Origin: Isoetes taiwanensis
Lineage: Eukaryota; Streptophyta; Lycopodiopsida; Isoetales; Isoetaceae
Assembly: GCA_021234155.1 (NCBI GenBank)
Contig: JAJEKV010000020.1
Coordinates: forward strand, 17,227,018-17,291,017
DNA: 64,000 nucleotides
Direction of reading: 5' to 3'
Program-made: the position numbers and the translations under genes
Notes under the pieces: model-generated
Databases searched by the model: none
What the model was told of the DNA's origin: nothing
What the model saw: only the letters and a program-made list of their open reading frames with translations
In this document: one piece after another, positions 45,143-57,522 of the stretch
Layout: each line of letters starts with the position of its first letter
Position numbering within the stretch: position 1 is the stretch's first letter

Positions 45143-47717
45143 TGCTGCCATGCTATGGCAGCATGGAAGAGCAAGACACGTTTTCATATTCTCATGCTCA
45201 CACTTTGATTTGAACACAGATATACAAAGACAATGCATCTTTGCACATTTTGAGAGGAAAACTTGAAGACCAAGGTGAGGACATTTGACAAAGATCACAC
45301 AAGCATGCTATGGAAGGTGATTCAAGCAAATGTTGAAGATTTGAAGACCCCTTGAAGAGTTCTTAGTACCTGATGCTTATCTTTGAGTTGTTGGCATAAC
45401 CACATTCCTTGATTCCCATCCTAAACCTCCCATATCCCTTACCATGAAAACATGCCCATGAGACCTTCAAGTTCCATGCCTACATTTCATAAGGCAAGTT
45501 GGCCTAGAAGGTTTTTTCTAGTCAAAACTTCTCCTTCACACATCATTCACATCCCACACACACTTACCATACCATCACCATCTCATTAAAGCACAAATCT
45601 CCACTTGACTTGGTCATACACATGGTCAAAGGTAAAATTCCTCTCTCTAAAAGTCAAATGGTGAGCAAAATTCCTAAGGGAAGCAATTAAGAGTAAAATT
45701 TGCCTAGAAAATGCAAATTATATGCATTGATGCTTAAAATGACCCATGACATCATTCAAAAAAGGCCAAGTCACCATACATGTCATCTTCATTGCCATGT
45801 CACATCATACACGTGTCACCCCATTGAAATTCCATCTTTTGCAAAAATTCTTCAATTTGAAGTGTTTAAGTTCATAAGGGAGACATATTATCTTGCCACA
45901 TCATCACCTACACTTCCACACCATCCTCCACATGTCATACACATCATCTCCACATCATCTCATGTTTTGACTAGAAAAAATATTCTTAGCCAAGTTGCTT
46001 GACACCTCATTACCCTTACTTACCATGTCATCCTCACATTGCCAACTCATCATGCCTACATGCCACATCACCATCCATATACCCTTTTTCAAGGAAAAAT
46101 ACAAAAAAGCTCCTTTGCAAAAAAGATTCCCCCATCCTTGAGAGCATAAAAAAAGATCCTTTTTGCAAAAAAGAAATTCAAAAAATTCGTTAATTAGGGC
46201 CTTCATATGTGATTTCTTGGGAATCGTGCCTGACCTTATATTGCAAAAAAATTGTTTCCTATCTAACCCCCCCCCCCCAAGCCTAGATTCCTCAGCCAAC
46301 CACCCCCCGCCACGTGGTATATCCGGGCGTGTGGGGCGGTGGAGGTACCGAGGCCCACGTGGATATAACACGCAATATATTAACAATATTGATTTTGTTT
46401 TTTGTTATATACCCTGGTCCGCCTTTACGAATTTGGCCTGTGGGATATTTCGAAAGATCTGCCAAGAAACCCAATCTTTGGAAATGCCAAGATCCGGCAA
46501 ATTGGCCTGAAACAACCACTCATCATGACTCTGAGTTGTCGGATCGTCCTGTATGACATCAAGAATGCATCAATTAAGCTAAAAAACAAAAGTCTAGCAC
46601 GAATTTGCCAAGAACAGAGCTAAACAGGGGAATTTTAAAAGGGGATTTGTTCTCAGAGAAATTTTCGAGGGCTTTGAGGCGAAAGACGGATCGATTGCTT
46701 TGAAGAAAGACCGGTTCATACATCTGGAGCTTGAATCTGCCTTCTAAACATGAGATTTTGCATGAATTATTGACAAATTTGTGAGGTTTACTTGACTGTG
46801 TACCTTTTTCATCTTGTGCCCAAGACTTTGAGCTTGGGATTATCATTATTTGCCTGTGTGATTCTGAGTTAAATGAAAATCCGAGCCTTGTTGACAAATT
46901 TGTGAATGCTACCTATTGATTTTGTATCAGATGTCATATATGTACAACCCTTAGCCTTGCATCCTATCTTGCAAAAGAAAAAAAGCAAAAAACATTGCGC
47001 ACGCGCATCTGTAGCATAGGTTTATGATATTTAAATGTCTGCTCAATCCATTGATAGTAGTTTATGTCTGCATCGTTATTCCATTGACATGTTCTCATTG
47101 CATCATATTTACATTGCACCCAAGTAAGCTTCATCTGATTGTTTGCATAGGCATTATTGGCATTAATATTGCTTAGAAAAGCAAGCAAGTGCATCCAAAC
47201 AGCTACCAATTTTAGGTCTGCTTGTTGTTCATAGCCTGTGACAGACAGCCAAGCAAAATTCTAAATTTCACAAAAAAGTGCACATCTTTCTGCAATGAGC
47301 ATTCTTGAACATTGTGTGCAGACATTCTAGAGAGGGAATCAAGCATCACATCTCAAAAAAGAGTCACCCTTATCGAGTTAGAAAATTTGACTCTCTGCCA
47401 GGGATATTGACCAAAAATTGACCTGGTCAGGAATGCATTTTTGAAAGGCTTGCTCTAATCAAAATCTATCTGACCTTTTTCCCAACATCCTTCAAGGTCT
47501 TGTGCAGCTTTAGAATTAAGAATCATGAGCAAATTCTCTTTGGTTTGCATTTGGCATGTATTCTTGCAGGGCAGAGTTTTTTCTCTTTAGGGAAAGCTGT
47601 TCATAACCACTGTTTGAGCATTCTTCTTGGGATTTTCTCACTCAGACTGGTTGCCTCAAGCAACCTGGAGGTTTTAAACCACTGAGGTTGAAGGTTTTGC
47701 CAGGAACACCTTCAACA
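45143..47717 (+). repeat. 3' LTR of B2 (2,575 bp)
   Basis: Starts with the hairpin arms TGCTGCCAT/ATGGCAGCA (loop GCT) and ends ACCTTCAACA. Near the end come the stem-loops GGTTGC-CTCAA-GCAACC and GTTGAAGG..CCTTCAAC. Other copies, partial or nested, lie at 23,953-25,267/31,777-32,060 (minus) and 60,697-61,136/63,062-63,290. It is long for a plant gypsy LTR but within the range of Tat/Ogre elements. Confidence 0.8.
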
Positions 47718-47722
47718 TTGGT

Positions 47723-50600
47723 TCTGTACTGTTTACTGATATCTCCATCAAACTAAGCATTCTTATTATAGATACATAGCAGATGGATCACATTTAGATA
47801 TAATATCGTCCACTTCAATCATTGATGCTCATATGTGACTTTACATAAAGGCACTCCCGGGATAGGGATGACAAAGATGGGCACCATATGACTCCGTATG
47901 CACACAAGCATTCGAGTTGGCACTAGAAGTCATACCACATTATCCATCATCCTGTATCAACAATAAACCACATTCTTTGTGATACATGAATTAAACATTC
48001 TTCTATCTAAAACCGGATAATTTATTGCCCTAGAGAAAATTACAAATCCTATATAAAATTCATAAAGCTCCAATATGTTTTAATTGTTAACAAATTCTAT
48101 TAAACCTACAATGAATCATAAGCACTTTGTACATTTCTTTTACATCCTTAAAATCAACAACCTCCAAATTATAGAGTGCAAGACAAACTCTCCAATGAAA
48201 AGCTCCTTCATCAATCCATAAAGTTATATATATCAAGAAATATCCTCTACTTGACAAAAGAACTTCATTTGATACTACGCTTAAAACATGGCAACGCCAG
48301 CCCCTATATACTATTTATTTTTGTGATTTAATTTTGTCCCCATTAGAATAGAATTGTACTTATGCCCGGCAACAACGAGTTTCTTTTTACTAGTATCTAT
48401 CTAAATTTGGATTGGGGAAGATTGCACTTTAAATTGCCAAAAATGTTTTTGAGTTATTCTGCAATGTCAAATTCTATTGTATTGGAGTATCAACAAATAT
48501 ACAGCTATAATGTTTCCACAATAAAAAATTGCATGTTTGTAACACATGATTGTTGAAGGTTTTATGATGTATTCGTATCGAAATAATCGAAATACGTAGA
48601 ATGCTAATGCTGGACTAGTGGATTCGAAATAGAAGCATTATTTCTTCGTGGTTTTTTTTCCTAAGGTTTTTCGGCGCCGTGCTATGGATTGCGCTCAGAT
48701 TTGTTCTATTCTGGGCATGTGCACAGGTGTTGGAAGCGGATGGCTGCCGGAAGCCATGGCTCCAGAGATTCCAGTTTTCTGCTGCATGTTTTGCATTTGG
48801 AAGGCCTTTGGTAAGGGCGGCCAGGCTTAAGCGATGCCCAACAGGGCATACCATAGCAGAATCAGCGGGGAAGGGGGTTGTATCTTCTTCTTCGGCATGG
48901 TGTTTCAAAGAAAAAATATAAATAAAGAACAGAATTTTCTCTGGTTAACTAAAAATCTAGATTCAGGCCCGCTTTCAGAGCTTGCCCAAGCCCAAGTCTG
49001 GGAAAAGTGCGCTTGGAGATCTTAAAAAATCTTAAGTGGAAGGAAATCGTGCTCTGTGCTTCAGATGCAAGAACTGTAATGAAAACCTTCAGAGACATTT
49101 TGAAGTAGGCTATTAGCATCAATATACAAAGACTGCTAGTTGGTGGGAGGCTCAATTTCGTGAGCCAATTTGTTCAAGAACATCAAACAAGTGCTCTCTT
49201 TGCGCTTAATGTTCAGCCCATGGTCGTGACAGAATACATTGATCTGATGCGGCTCTGGTGGATTCAAAGTTTGCCTGATGAATTGTACGTGAAGCTTCTG
49301 TCTTCATAGCATTCGATCTTGATATATGCAATAAGAACGACACGACCTACAAATCATTCAAGTTTCTGAAATACAGGAAGTGCATCGGGCTTAGGCCCTT
49401 GTAGTTATCCTTGTACTGTAAGCCGAGAACCTCATTGATGGATGCTCGCTCTGATTGCCAACAACGCAGGAGGTACGACCAAGACATTTCCCAATAAGTT
49501 CCTTCGACCAGCAATATTATTTTCTGATTCAGGTATTCTATGGCAGAGGGCATGTCATAGCTTCTTAGGATTCAGGGCATCGGCCTGTATACCCATCTCT
49601 GAATATGGTACAGATGGTTCCTCTTTTTACTGCTTTACATAGGGTACAGAAGGTTGTGGTAAAACAAAGGCATTGTTTCAGGGCAAAGGGATTCGTGCCC
49701 AGATTTTGAATGATGGGTTTGGTCCAGATGTCCAGTTGGGAAATTACTTCGTGGACGTGTATTTGGAATGCTGCTGCTATGTTTGAGCTATGAGCATTGG
49801 ATTGGAACTGGGGTTCGATTCCCCATGCTCGTCTCATCTTTGAATGCTACTGCTGTGTTTGGGTTATGCCGTGCCGTAGACTTTGTATTCATGTAGTGTT
49901 GTATTGTATGGGCACCAATGTGCCTAAATACTCTTTTAACCCATGGTGTTGGGTCAAGGGGCCCCCCTTTAAAAGTGGGTCAATTTGACCCCACGAAGAC
50001 CTCAAATGGGCGTGCAGGATGTATGCAGAGGGAATATCCTGTGAATTGTGCAAGGATCCAAAGGCCCAAAAAAAATAATACACGCTCTAGCAATAATACA
50101 AGCACATGCACTTTGCATTCTTTAAAGACCAAGTTCAAGCATGACAATACAGGACATGTCATAATGGAGGAGTTGCAAAAGCATGACAACAAAGTTATTC
50201 AATTGCTTCTTCTTGAAGAGCCATCTCTAAGAAGCATTAGAATGAAACGAGGCGATACATGAGCTTAATAAGGTTTTTGGAAACTGCTCTAGGGATATTC
50301 AAGGAGGATTCTAGTTCATTCTCAAAGTAACTCTATTTGCTGAGCATAACATGTTGAATAGAGCAAGATTGGCAAGACCAAATTGTTAAATTGCAATCAA
50401 CATTGGGAAGATCAAAGCCAATACCAAGGTATACATTTTGGATTAGCAAGGGTGCATGCTGCAAATAATATGGTACATCTGATATGCAAGACAATCTACT
50501 TTGGTATTTAACAGCAAGGACATAGCAATTCAAGCGCAAATTACACATTAATGGTTCAGAAGACAATCCGCTGGGGAAAATTAACCCATCCAATTCGCTC
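47723..50600. other. Intergenic stretch, no firm gene
   Basis: Nothing recognisable. Several short open frames of 60-115 codons lie on both strands (for example 48,648-48,830 plus and 49,347-49,553 minus) without known domains. A tRNA T-arm and acceptor-like structure lies at 49,790-49,832. Confidence 0.35.
49790..49832 (+). other. tRNA acceptor/T-arm-like minihelix
   Basis: ATGAGCA (49,790-49,796) can pair with TGCTCGT (49,826-49,832), with one wobble. Between them are 12 bases and then a perfect T-arm: TGGGG, loop TTCGATT, CCCCA (49,809-49,825). D and anticodon arms are absent. It could be a truncated tRNA or a tRNA-derived scrap; it is not a complete tRNA gene. Confidence 0.35.
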
Positions 50601-50821
50601 CATACGTATATGTAAAACATAAAATGAGAGTATGGCCCATTTTATGGGAGACGATACACTAGGCACGTTAGCAATTGATAAAAGAAAATGTCAAACAAAT
50701 GGCTTTCTTCTCGAATTACATGAGTGAATTGCCATGCCAGAGATTTAGGCATTATCCAACCACTTAAAATAGGGTGGCAGCTGCATAACATTCTCCCACC
50801 ATATGTTTCAACATGTATTTA

Positions 50822-50919
50822 GGCCCCAAATATGCATCAATAATTAGGATTCTCTAGTTCTTCCGGATTGGCATTAAAGAAGTCACGAATTTCTATGTAG
50901 TTTTTCAATTCCTTTAATG
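50822..50919 (-). repeat. Tandem duplicate of the ATG13 3' coding end
   Basis: A diverged second copy of 50,920-51,021, lying just downstream of the ATG13 stop. On the minus strand it still reads LKELKNYIEIRDFF, close to LNELKNYIEMRDFLL of the gene, and then diverges to its own stop. Both copies begin with GGCCCCAAATAT at their left edge. It would fall in the 3' UTR. Confidence 0.75.
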
Positions 50920-50944
50920 GCCCCAAATATACATATAGAAATAA

Positions 50945-53619
50945 TTAAGATTCTGTAGTTCTTCCAGATTGCATTAATAAGAAGTCACGCATTTCTATGT
51001 AATTCTTCAATTCATTTAATGCTTCAGATGCTGTCTTGCAAGAATGCAGTGCAGTACTGGAGAAAGAAAACGTTGACATGCTTAACTTATCTGCAGGTCT
51101 GTGTTTGAAAGAACTGCGAAGACTAAGACCAGAAGGTATTGGGGGGCTGTTTCTTGTTCTCACAATTCCAAGCGCATGCTGGGATGCCAAATCAGGGCCA
51201 GGAATCGAAACTGTCCTTAAAGGCGCAGCAGTTTTCAAAACCCTTACAAGCGCTCCAACAGCAGCATCATGGGATCGATGATGTAAACCCACATATTGGT
51301 TTAATGGGCTGAATGGATCAACTATTTTGTCCCTCAACAAATCAGAGCTATCAAATCTGCAAGGCCAAAGCTGACATGATCAGGAGATGAGCAACAACAT
51401 AATAACCATTTATAAAAGTAAAGGAGGGACCTGCTATGGTATTCTTCTCCTTCGTCATCGTCCACTGCAAAAGGACAAGCAAATTCCTCCTCTTCTGCTT
51501 CATCTTGATTGCTAGTCTTACTAGAGGACCGAGAGAAAGTTATCCGTGGAGACCCATACAGGGATCTTTTGACACCAGAGGGAGGACCATCCTCTACTTT
51601 CTCATCATTAACGATCTGCATTATTCGTACATGTATACCTAAATCAGTTCTGATTGCAGTGAGCATGCCAATGTGTCATACTATCATTCTTGATTATTTA
51701 TTGCTTACTTCTAGCATTCAAACAGCTAAGATAAGAAAATATAGCCTTCAAAGGTATGCAACAGCTCTAACATGGAGAATATCATGGGTGTACTTGGTCA
51801 GCAGAAAACCTTTTCTAAAACTACAAACATGATCATTACTACAAGAAAAAGTACTGGTCAGTACCTGGTGAGCATAGTAAGGGTGTGGGGGTGAGATCAT
51901 CAGCAATGACTCCGCCAAATTTGATATTGAAAGCCGTTGGACATTTTTCACTTCCCCGCATCGGTTTAATGCCTGTCCCTGACAGAATTTTGTGTTACTA
52001 CAATGAACTGGAGAAAGGTGTTCAATGCCCTTGTTCCTTGGTGATGGAGGTGGAAGGGTATTTCTACCATGTTGCTGATTTTGGTTTATTTCTGCTGATG
52101 TAAGCCGTGGTGTCCGAAGTGAAGACTTGGGAATACTAACAGGTGCACTGCATGCCCTTATAACCCCTAAATTGGGGTTATTTTCCTGCGTAGAGGGAGG
52201 AGAAGGAGAGTGAGAAGGAGAAAAGGATGGAGACCTGCGATGTCCCTGGACAGGTAAAGGCTGTGAAATATTTGACTTGCGTAAATGATTACGGGGTGAT
52301 TGAAGATAATGTGAAGATGAATGAATTTGAGGAGGAGATACGCGCTGATCAGAGGGGTCTGAGGGTGATGGTGACCTGCTAACATGGAACGGAGGACCAG
52401 GTGGTAGTAATGCAGCTTGAGTCTTGTTGTTGATGCCACCACTCCAGCTATGGCGCCGACTACATGCTGCAGATGGCGAGCTTGGAACTGATGATGGCAA
52501 TGAGACCACATGCACTCCTCTTCTTCCTGAAATCCCACCACTTGGTACTGAACCTGTCAGAAGACCGCTTGATAATTTCCTCAATGGATCTGTCGTTGGA
52601 CTGCCAACATAATCAGAAATAATCCTTGGCAAAATTGGAGGAGTGATCTCTAGAGCTGTAACTGCTGTCGTATGACGGTATGTCACTGAGATACACATTC
52701 TGCCTGCTGGAGTTTCAACTGGAGTAAGCATGCAAGTCATCATGGTGGCTTCGTCACTTTCCTCCAAAACAGGCGGTGAAGCTGAGACCCTATAACCAAG
52801 AGTGAAACTGCGGCACTCTGATGAGGAACTTGCTAAACGAAATAAGCAGTGTGCAGGAAGTGTTCTAACAGTACAGTAAAGAGACCTCATCATGATCACT
52901 GCTCTTTTGTAAATAACAGGCACCTCAAGTGCATGTGACGTTAGGCTTGATCCATCATGCTTATCCAGTTCCTCTTTCAACCTACCGAACCTCGATGTAA
53001 GTCCTGTTGCAACCCCTGCTTCATGTTGTTGGCCTGAAGAAGTTAAGGCAACATCTCCATTTCCATTGGGCTGAATTCCAGGACCAGCTGTTTTGGAGAC
53101 AGTGTATCCCCCTGAAACTCTTTTGCGACGTTCATAATGTATAACCCATCTTTCAAGTACAGTCCCACAAATACATCCTTGTGATACAGAATGACCATCT
53201 GTTGCTCCGGCATTCCAAAACTCAGGAGTTCCAAACCTTGCAGGAGAGCTACCCCTTGAGGACTTTTGGCCAAAAGATGTAAAGGCTGATGACGAGTCAC
53301 TAATTCCTGTCTGCTGTACAAGTAAAATGTCAAGAACCATGGGATCTGTTATGCTGCGCCTCCATGGTTCAACTGCTTCTTCAGCAGCACTACATTCACC
53401 AAGAATGAGATTGAACCATCTGTCCTTTGCCTTTGAACCTAAGCAAGAAGAAAGAGATGATGAAACCGCAAGAGATTCGTGCAATTCATTCCCCACTGCA
53501 ACCTGTGAACTTACAAAAGGTATCCTTGATTCTAATATTATATGAAGACTTTTTGCAAAAAACTCAACCACAATCTGTTCAACCTTGAAACGCTCTGCCT
53601 GTTGTGAAGATGAGGCCAT
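50945..53619 (-). CDS. ATG13: ATG13, autophagy-related protein 13 (HORMA domain)
   Basis: Regulatory subunit of the ATG1/ATG13 kinase complex, which starts autophagosome formation and responds to TOR signalling in the cytosol. Three coding exons on the minus strand: 51,865-53,619, 51,431-51,615 and 50,945-51,356, giving 783 residues. Both introns (249 and 74 bp) have GT..AG ends, and phases agree (0, then 2). The N-terminal 330 residues form the HORMA domain: RFKVEQIVVEFFAKSLHIIL, KDRWFNLILGE, VLERWVIHYE, VIYKRAVIMMRSLY, PVETPAGRMCISVTYR, then ILPRIISDYVGSP. A long Ser/Pro-rich disordered region follows, then the acidic block EEEEFACPFAVDDDE in exon 2 and a conserved C-terminal DAAVGALVRVLKTA and ELKNYIEMRDFLL. 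It is longer than the about 600 residues of Arabidopsis ATG13a, mostly from an insert after VLDILLV and the Ser/Pro region. No break is seen. Confidence 0.93.
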
Positions 53620-54031
53620 ACTTATGATTCAAGGTACTGCATTGCAACAAAAAATTTCGGCATTCTAATCTTGGTTCTCCAAAAAAACCTGTGCCAAGCA
53701 TCACAAAAATGTTCTAGAATTCGTACCACAGAAAAATACTCTCTGGTTAAATGAAAGCGTAACCATATTCTCACCCGTATCCCATATTCAAACCGAAATA
53801 TCACAGCGACTAGCAAGAACAAAAATAAGTGGAATAGTTCGTGACCTAATTCGTATTTGCGCTCTTATCCAGGTGTAGCATAGATACACAAGGATACGCA
53901 AGAATTTGAGCATATTTACACGAAATCGGAATGTAATTAGCACGAAAAGAAGACGTAACCTAAAAGCTTGTTGTGGCGTCAATTTTCAAGTTTCTTCCAT
54001 TGCTAAAAATGCGAAATTTTAAAAACATACC
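53620..54031 (-). promoter_or_regulatory. ATG13: ATG13 5' UTR with an intron
   Basis: Minus strand: a splice acceptor TTGCAATGCAG lies 17 bp before the ATG (exon from 53,636), and a donor TTTTCG|GTATGT lies at 54,031/54,030, so a 5'-UTR intron of about 394 bp (53,637-54,030) is likely. The first exon would extend from 54,031 towards 54,200, through a pyrimidine-rich stretch; no clear TATA box is visible. The start codon is chosen because it opens the conserved frame, with the ATG in an AAGTATGGC context. Confidence 0.6.
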
Positions 54032-54780
54032 GAAAACTGCTCTCGATCCCCAAAAATGGACCGAATTGGAGCTCACTGAGAGTAGGAACTCCAGGCAAGG
54101 CAGATAGGGTTTTCAAAAAATATGATATGTGGATTTCAAAATTAATGGGGTCGAATGAGGAACAAATCTGAGGAAGGGCGAAATATTAGAGATAGAAGGG
54201 AAGTCTATCGAAGGGGTTTGGTGTTTCTCAGATTCCCTTGCACGTCGTGTCGTCGACGGCTTGAAGAGTCCGTGTCCTGCGTGGAATCGCATGACATGAA
54301 CCAATTAACCTCTTGCCCCAATTGCGTTAATCTAATCGTTCGGCTCATCGTAAACAATAGGAACAAAATACCCCAATGACCATAGGGGTTTGTCTAAGCC
54401 AATCCCCAGCACAAGAAAGTTGATGCACATGCTGATGATGGATTGGCTTACATCAGTAGTGGACTGGTTGAAGCCAATACACTACTACTAGATGATTATT
54501 CATGTGGTTGCTCAGGTTAAGAAGGGGTGATCATGCATGGTTTGCATTTGTGTTCCACGACTTGGTGTTCAAGACCTCTTAAGGACATCTAGGGAGACTC
54601 TGTATCTCCAAGTAGGATGTTGTCAAATGTGATATGATGTAAAACAAACAACATAGACCTGCTTTTAATGTTTGGCTATTGTCTTGCAAAAGAAGAATCC
54701 GGGCCAAATTTTCCAATGGGTTTTGGATGTATCATTTTTTAGGGTTGCCATTTTAAGCTTTTTATTGCCAAACTCATGCT
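54032..54780. other. Region upstream of ATG13
   Basis: Probably holds the ATG13 transcription start and promoter (to about 54,350). Beyond that nothing is recognised. Confidence 0.4.
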
Positions 54781-54783
54781 ATA

Positions 54784-54809
54784 CTAGAAATTGCCCACCT
54801 TCGGTGGGC
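54784..54809 (-). mobile_element. Helitron-like 3' terminus 1
   Basis: On the minus strand: a perfect hairpin GCCCACC-GAA-GGTGGGC (54,793-54,809), a 5-base spacer, then CTAG (54,784-54,787) followed by T. This is the standard Helitron 3' end (hairpin, short spacer, CTRR, insertion between A and T). The body would extend to the right; the 5' TC end was not found. Confidence 0.5.
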
Positions 54810-56049
54810 TTTCCATGTGGTTGTATATGAAGCTGGGACACTAATGCATTGTGTATGAATGGGTTACATTTGGTATGAGATGTTAAATTAAAATGTGTCG
54901 AGGATATATCTATTAGATTTTTTATGTGATTTAAAACTTAGAGAATGTATCATGTACGTTTATTAATAGGAAATTTAATCATAATTGTTGGAAGTCAATG
55001 TATTCTTTTTAATGTATGGTAAGACTTGGTTGTGCAGTTTTTGTGTTGCATTTTAGCATTTGTATTTTGCGTAATAAAATCTTTGATTCGTCTATGTATT
55101 GTATTGGATTAACGTCTTGAATTGTAATTTTTTGTCAGTTTTGATTCATGTAATTGTCGTGTTGTACAGACAGTTGGAATGTACGTAAAACCCATTTTGC
55201 TTTTGTCAGAATTTATTGGTATAATTTTCCTTCATTATCCTAGAAATAGACATGAAATTAGATCAGTGTTGTTCAATTGGTTTGTTAGATATGATATTTG
55301 TTGTATCTAGGTTCTTATTTCATGCAGGTCATTCGCATTGTATATTAGAATTTTTTTTCTACTTCGTCATTGAAAGCGGTGGTCCAAGTTTCCCCACTTG
55401 AGTCTATGAGTTTTGCAAAGAAAATATATCTGAAGTGTATATTCATTTAGAATGGAATGTTGTTTAGAATATTAATTTTAATCAAATGTTTTAGAATGGC
55501 CTTACCTTTTGGAAATTGATGTGTTGATATGGCAAGTTTGACACCATGCTGTTGATGTTTCATGTTGGAATTTTTTCTTGCAAGAGTTGCATGCAGTGTA
55601 CTACATTTATTGGTCTGGATTGATGTAACTTATAGACACTCTCACTGTGAAGCTTTTAGACTTTCATTTTACAGTTATAATATGTTAGTGTTGGAAATCT
55701 TGATTTGGATTTTAATTTATGTTCTTAAATTAATGTCAGGTAATATTAATGTTTGATATAAATGTTTGATTGTTTTGTTGTTTTGTTGAACTGTAATGTG
55801 ATTGTTGTTTGAGTAAGCTTGCTCTCGCAGATGTGTATGTTGCATTTTTACCTTCTGTATTGTGCCTATGTGTGGTAAAATATTTTGCATTGGTCAGCAT
55901 TTTGGTGGTAAAAATTGTTGGCAGGTTTTTAGAACTCATCAATTGCGTAATTCCAAAGTATATGGAATGTTAGGATTGATTTGTATTTGGTTTTTCCCTT
56001 GAAAACCTTTCGAGGCAGGGGTTTTTTAATCCTAGTAGTAATGATTGTA
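54810..56049. other. T-rich DNA, possible Helitron body
   Basis: No supported gene. Strongly T-rich on the plus strand, with no repeats that I can match elsewhere in the window. Confidence 0.35.
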
Positions 56050-56067
56050 CTAGCCCATTGTATGGGT
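56050..56067 (-). mobile_element. Helitron-like 3' terminus 2
   Basis: On the minus strand: hairpin CCCAT-ACA-ATGGG (56,054-56,066) directly followed by a G and CTAGT. Same layout as the terminus at 54,784 but a shorter stem and different sequence, so a separate element or a nested one. Confidence 0.4.
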
Positions 56068-56099
56068 CCCCATGACCTATTGGTCTCCGTGGACGTTAA

Positions 56100-57290
56100 A
56101 AAAAACTATTCTATTCTATTCTATTGTATAATGATGTTTATTGTGCTTGATAATGACAAACCTGTAGTAAGGAGTGGTGGTTAGATTTTATTGTATTTGA
56201 AGATGTTTGATATTGCATATATGCATGTATCTTGAAAATTGTTAGCTCGTACACGTGTGATTGAGACCACTGGTGCTTGATGGATTCTTTCTTCTAGTTG
56301 GGTTGCTTCTGTTGATGCTAGTTGGTTCCAAAATGCGGTGTTGACATTGCGTTGGCTACAAAATAAAGACGAAGAAACGATATTGTATTGACTACTATTT
56401 AAATGTGTATTTTCTTTTAGGTTGTAATATCGATTCACCTTTGGTCCACAATTGTAAGCTCACGTTTCATAATTTGTTTGTTGTCGATTTTTCTTTGAAT
56501 GTTTGTTTTTATTAAGAGGTTACATGCGACTCCAACGACGTCTAACGTGTAGTCATAGTATATTGGTTTGTGGTATTTGATTGAATTTATACGTGTGTTT
56601 TAATTTGTAAGTCTTACCAAGAAGCTTGTCATTGATATGTTCTTTCAATTTATTTATTTTTGTGAAGAAGTATCCAATAGAAGAATTGAAATTTTCTGTT
56701 GGTGGTTCATTGATGCATTCTTCTACTAACAAATTGTTGTTCAGCTTGAGTTCGTACTCATTATTTAGGGTTGAGTATCTTCTATTTGCTTTACGTATTG
56801 TTCCCTTTGATATGTAGTAGATCTATATTTGCATGGAGATAGATGTGATTTTTTTAGTCAATGTAATTGGAGTTGTGTGATGTTGACGATTATCAACGTA
56901 GGAATGTTACCTTTCCTAGTTGGAATATATCGTATAACTTTTTTGCTGTCTCGTTGAACATTGTCGCTTGTATTTGAGTTGTCTATCGATATGGAAGACA
57001 TCATTAAAGTGAGTTTTAAGGAGTTATTGATGACGTGTACTTACATTCTCATCTGTTAACTCGACATTACAAACTCGACATTACAGATGTTGCCGTATTC
57101 CTTTTCGTTGTTATATGCTCATAGCGGGCCTTTTGATGTTACTTGGTTTTTAATTGTCCAGTTTGAATCATATGAATGTAAAATGTATTATTGGTTTGAT
57201 TTGTTTGTGGGTTGTGTTATTGTTTGTGTCGATCATGGCACTTGAATTCGATGTAGAAGGCTCTGTAGTATTTTGTTCAAAAATATATTA
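56100..57290. repeat. T-rich stretch with (TATTC)n run
   Basis: A (TATTC)n tract at about 56,108-56,130. No gene is supported; the small frames are those expected in T-rich DNA. Confidence 0.4.
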
Positions 57291-57297
57291 TTTTTAC

Positions 57298-57522
57298 TTA
57301 GGTGATTGTATTGAATAGTGTGCCTGTTTTTTTTTGTGTTGGTGATTTGGATGATGAAGCTTCTGCAGGATTTGTTGGAGCTCTTGATTGTAGTTTTGTC
57401 GTGTCAATGTTTGATGTTAGCACTTGTCTAAAGATGATGGGTATGTCTTCGTTTGTAATGCTTGTTGAAGATATTGATGTTTTTCGTGGTGAGGTTGGCA
57501 TGTTCTTTGTACGTTTTGACAT
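57298..57522 (-). other. Ser/Thr-rich reading frame (74 aa)
   Basis: A minus-strand open frame of low complexity, rich in Ser, Thr and Pro, ending in SSSKSPTQKKTGT-like sequence. It lies 270 bp from the next minus-strand frame, and both could be exons of one gene inside the putative Helitron. No domain is recognised. Confidence 0.25.

Larger units (their letters stand above)
37268..47717 (+). mobile_element. Element B2: Ty3/gypsy element with archaeal-type RNase H (Tat-like)
   Basis: 10.45 kb bounded by a 5-bp duplication TTGGT (37,263-37,267 and 47,718-47,722). Parts: 5' LTR remnant, gag, double knuckle, protease, RNase H of the RVT_3/archaeal type, reverse transcriptase, integrase, a 2.4-kb noncoding tail and a 2,575-bp 3' LTR. 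An RVT_3 RNase H is a mark of the plant Tat lineage, but here it lies before the reverse transcriptase. LTR copies differ by about 4%, so it is older than element C. It looks broken, with something like eight to twelve breaks, and two DNA insertions interrupt it. Confidence 0.8.

Noticed and set aside
51036-51281. Plus-strand frame antisense to ATG13 exon 3
   Set aside because: Complement of a well-supported coding exon, without conserved residues.
54155-54379. Plus-strand frame upstream of ATG13
   Set aside because: Overlaps the likely ATG13 first exon and promoter and shows no domain.
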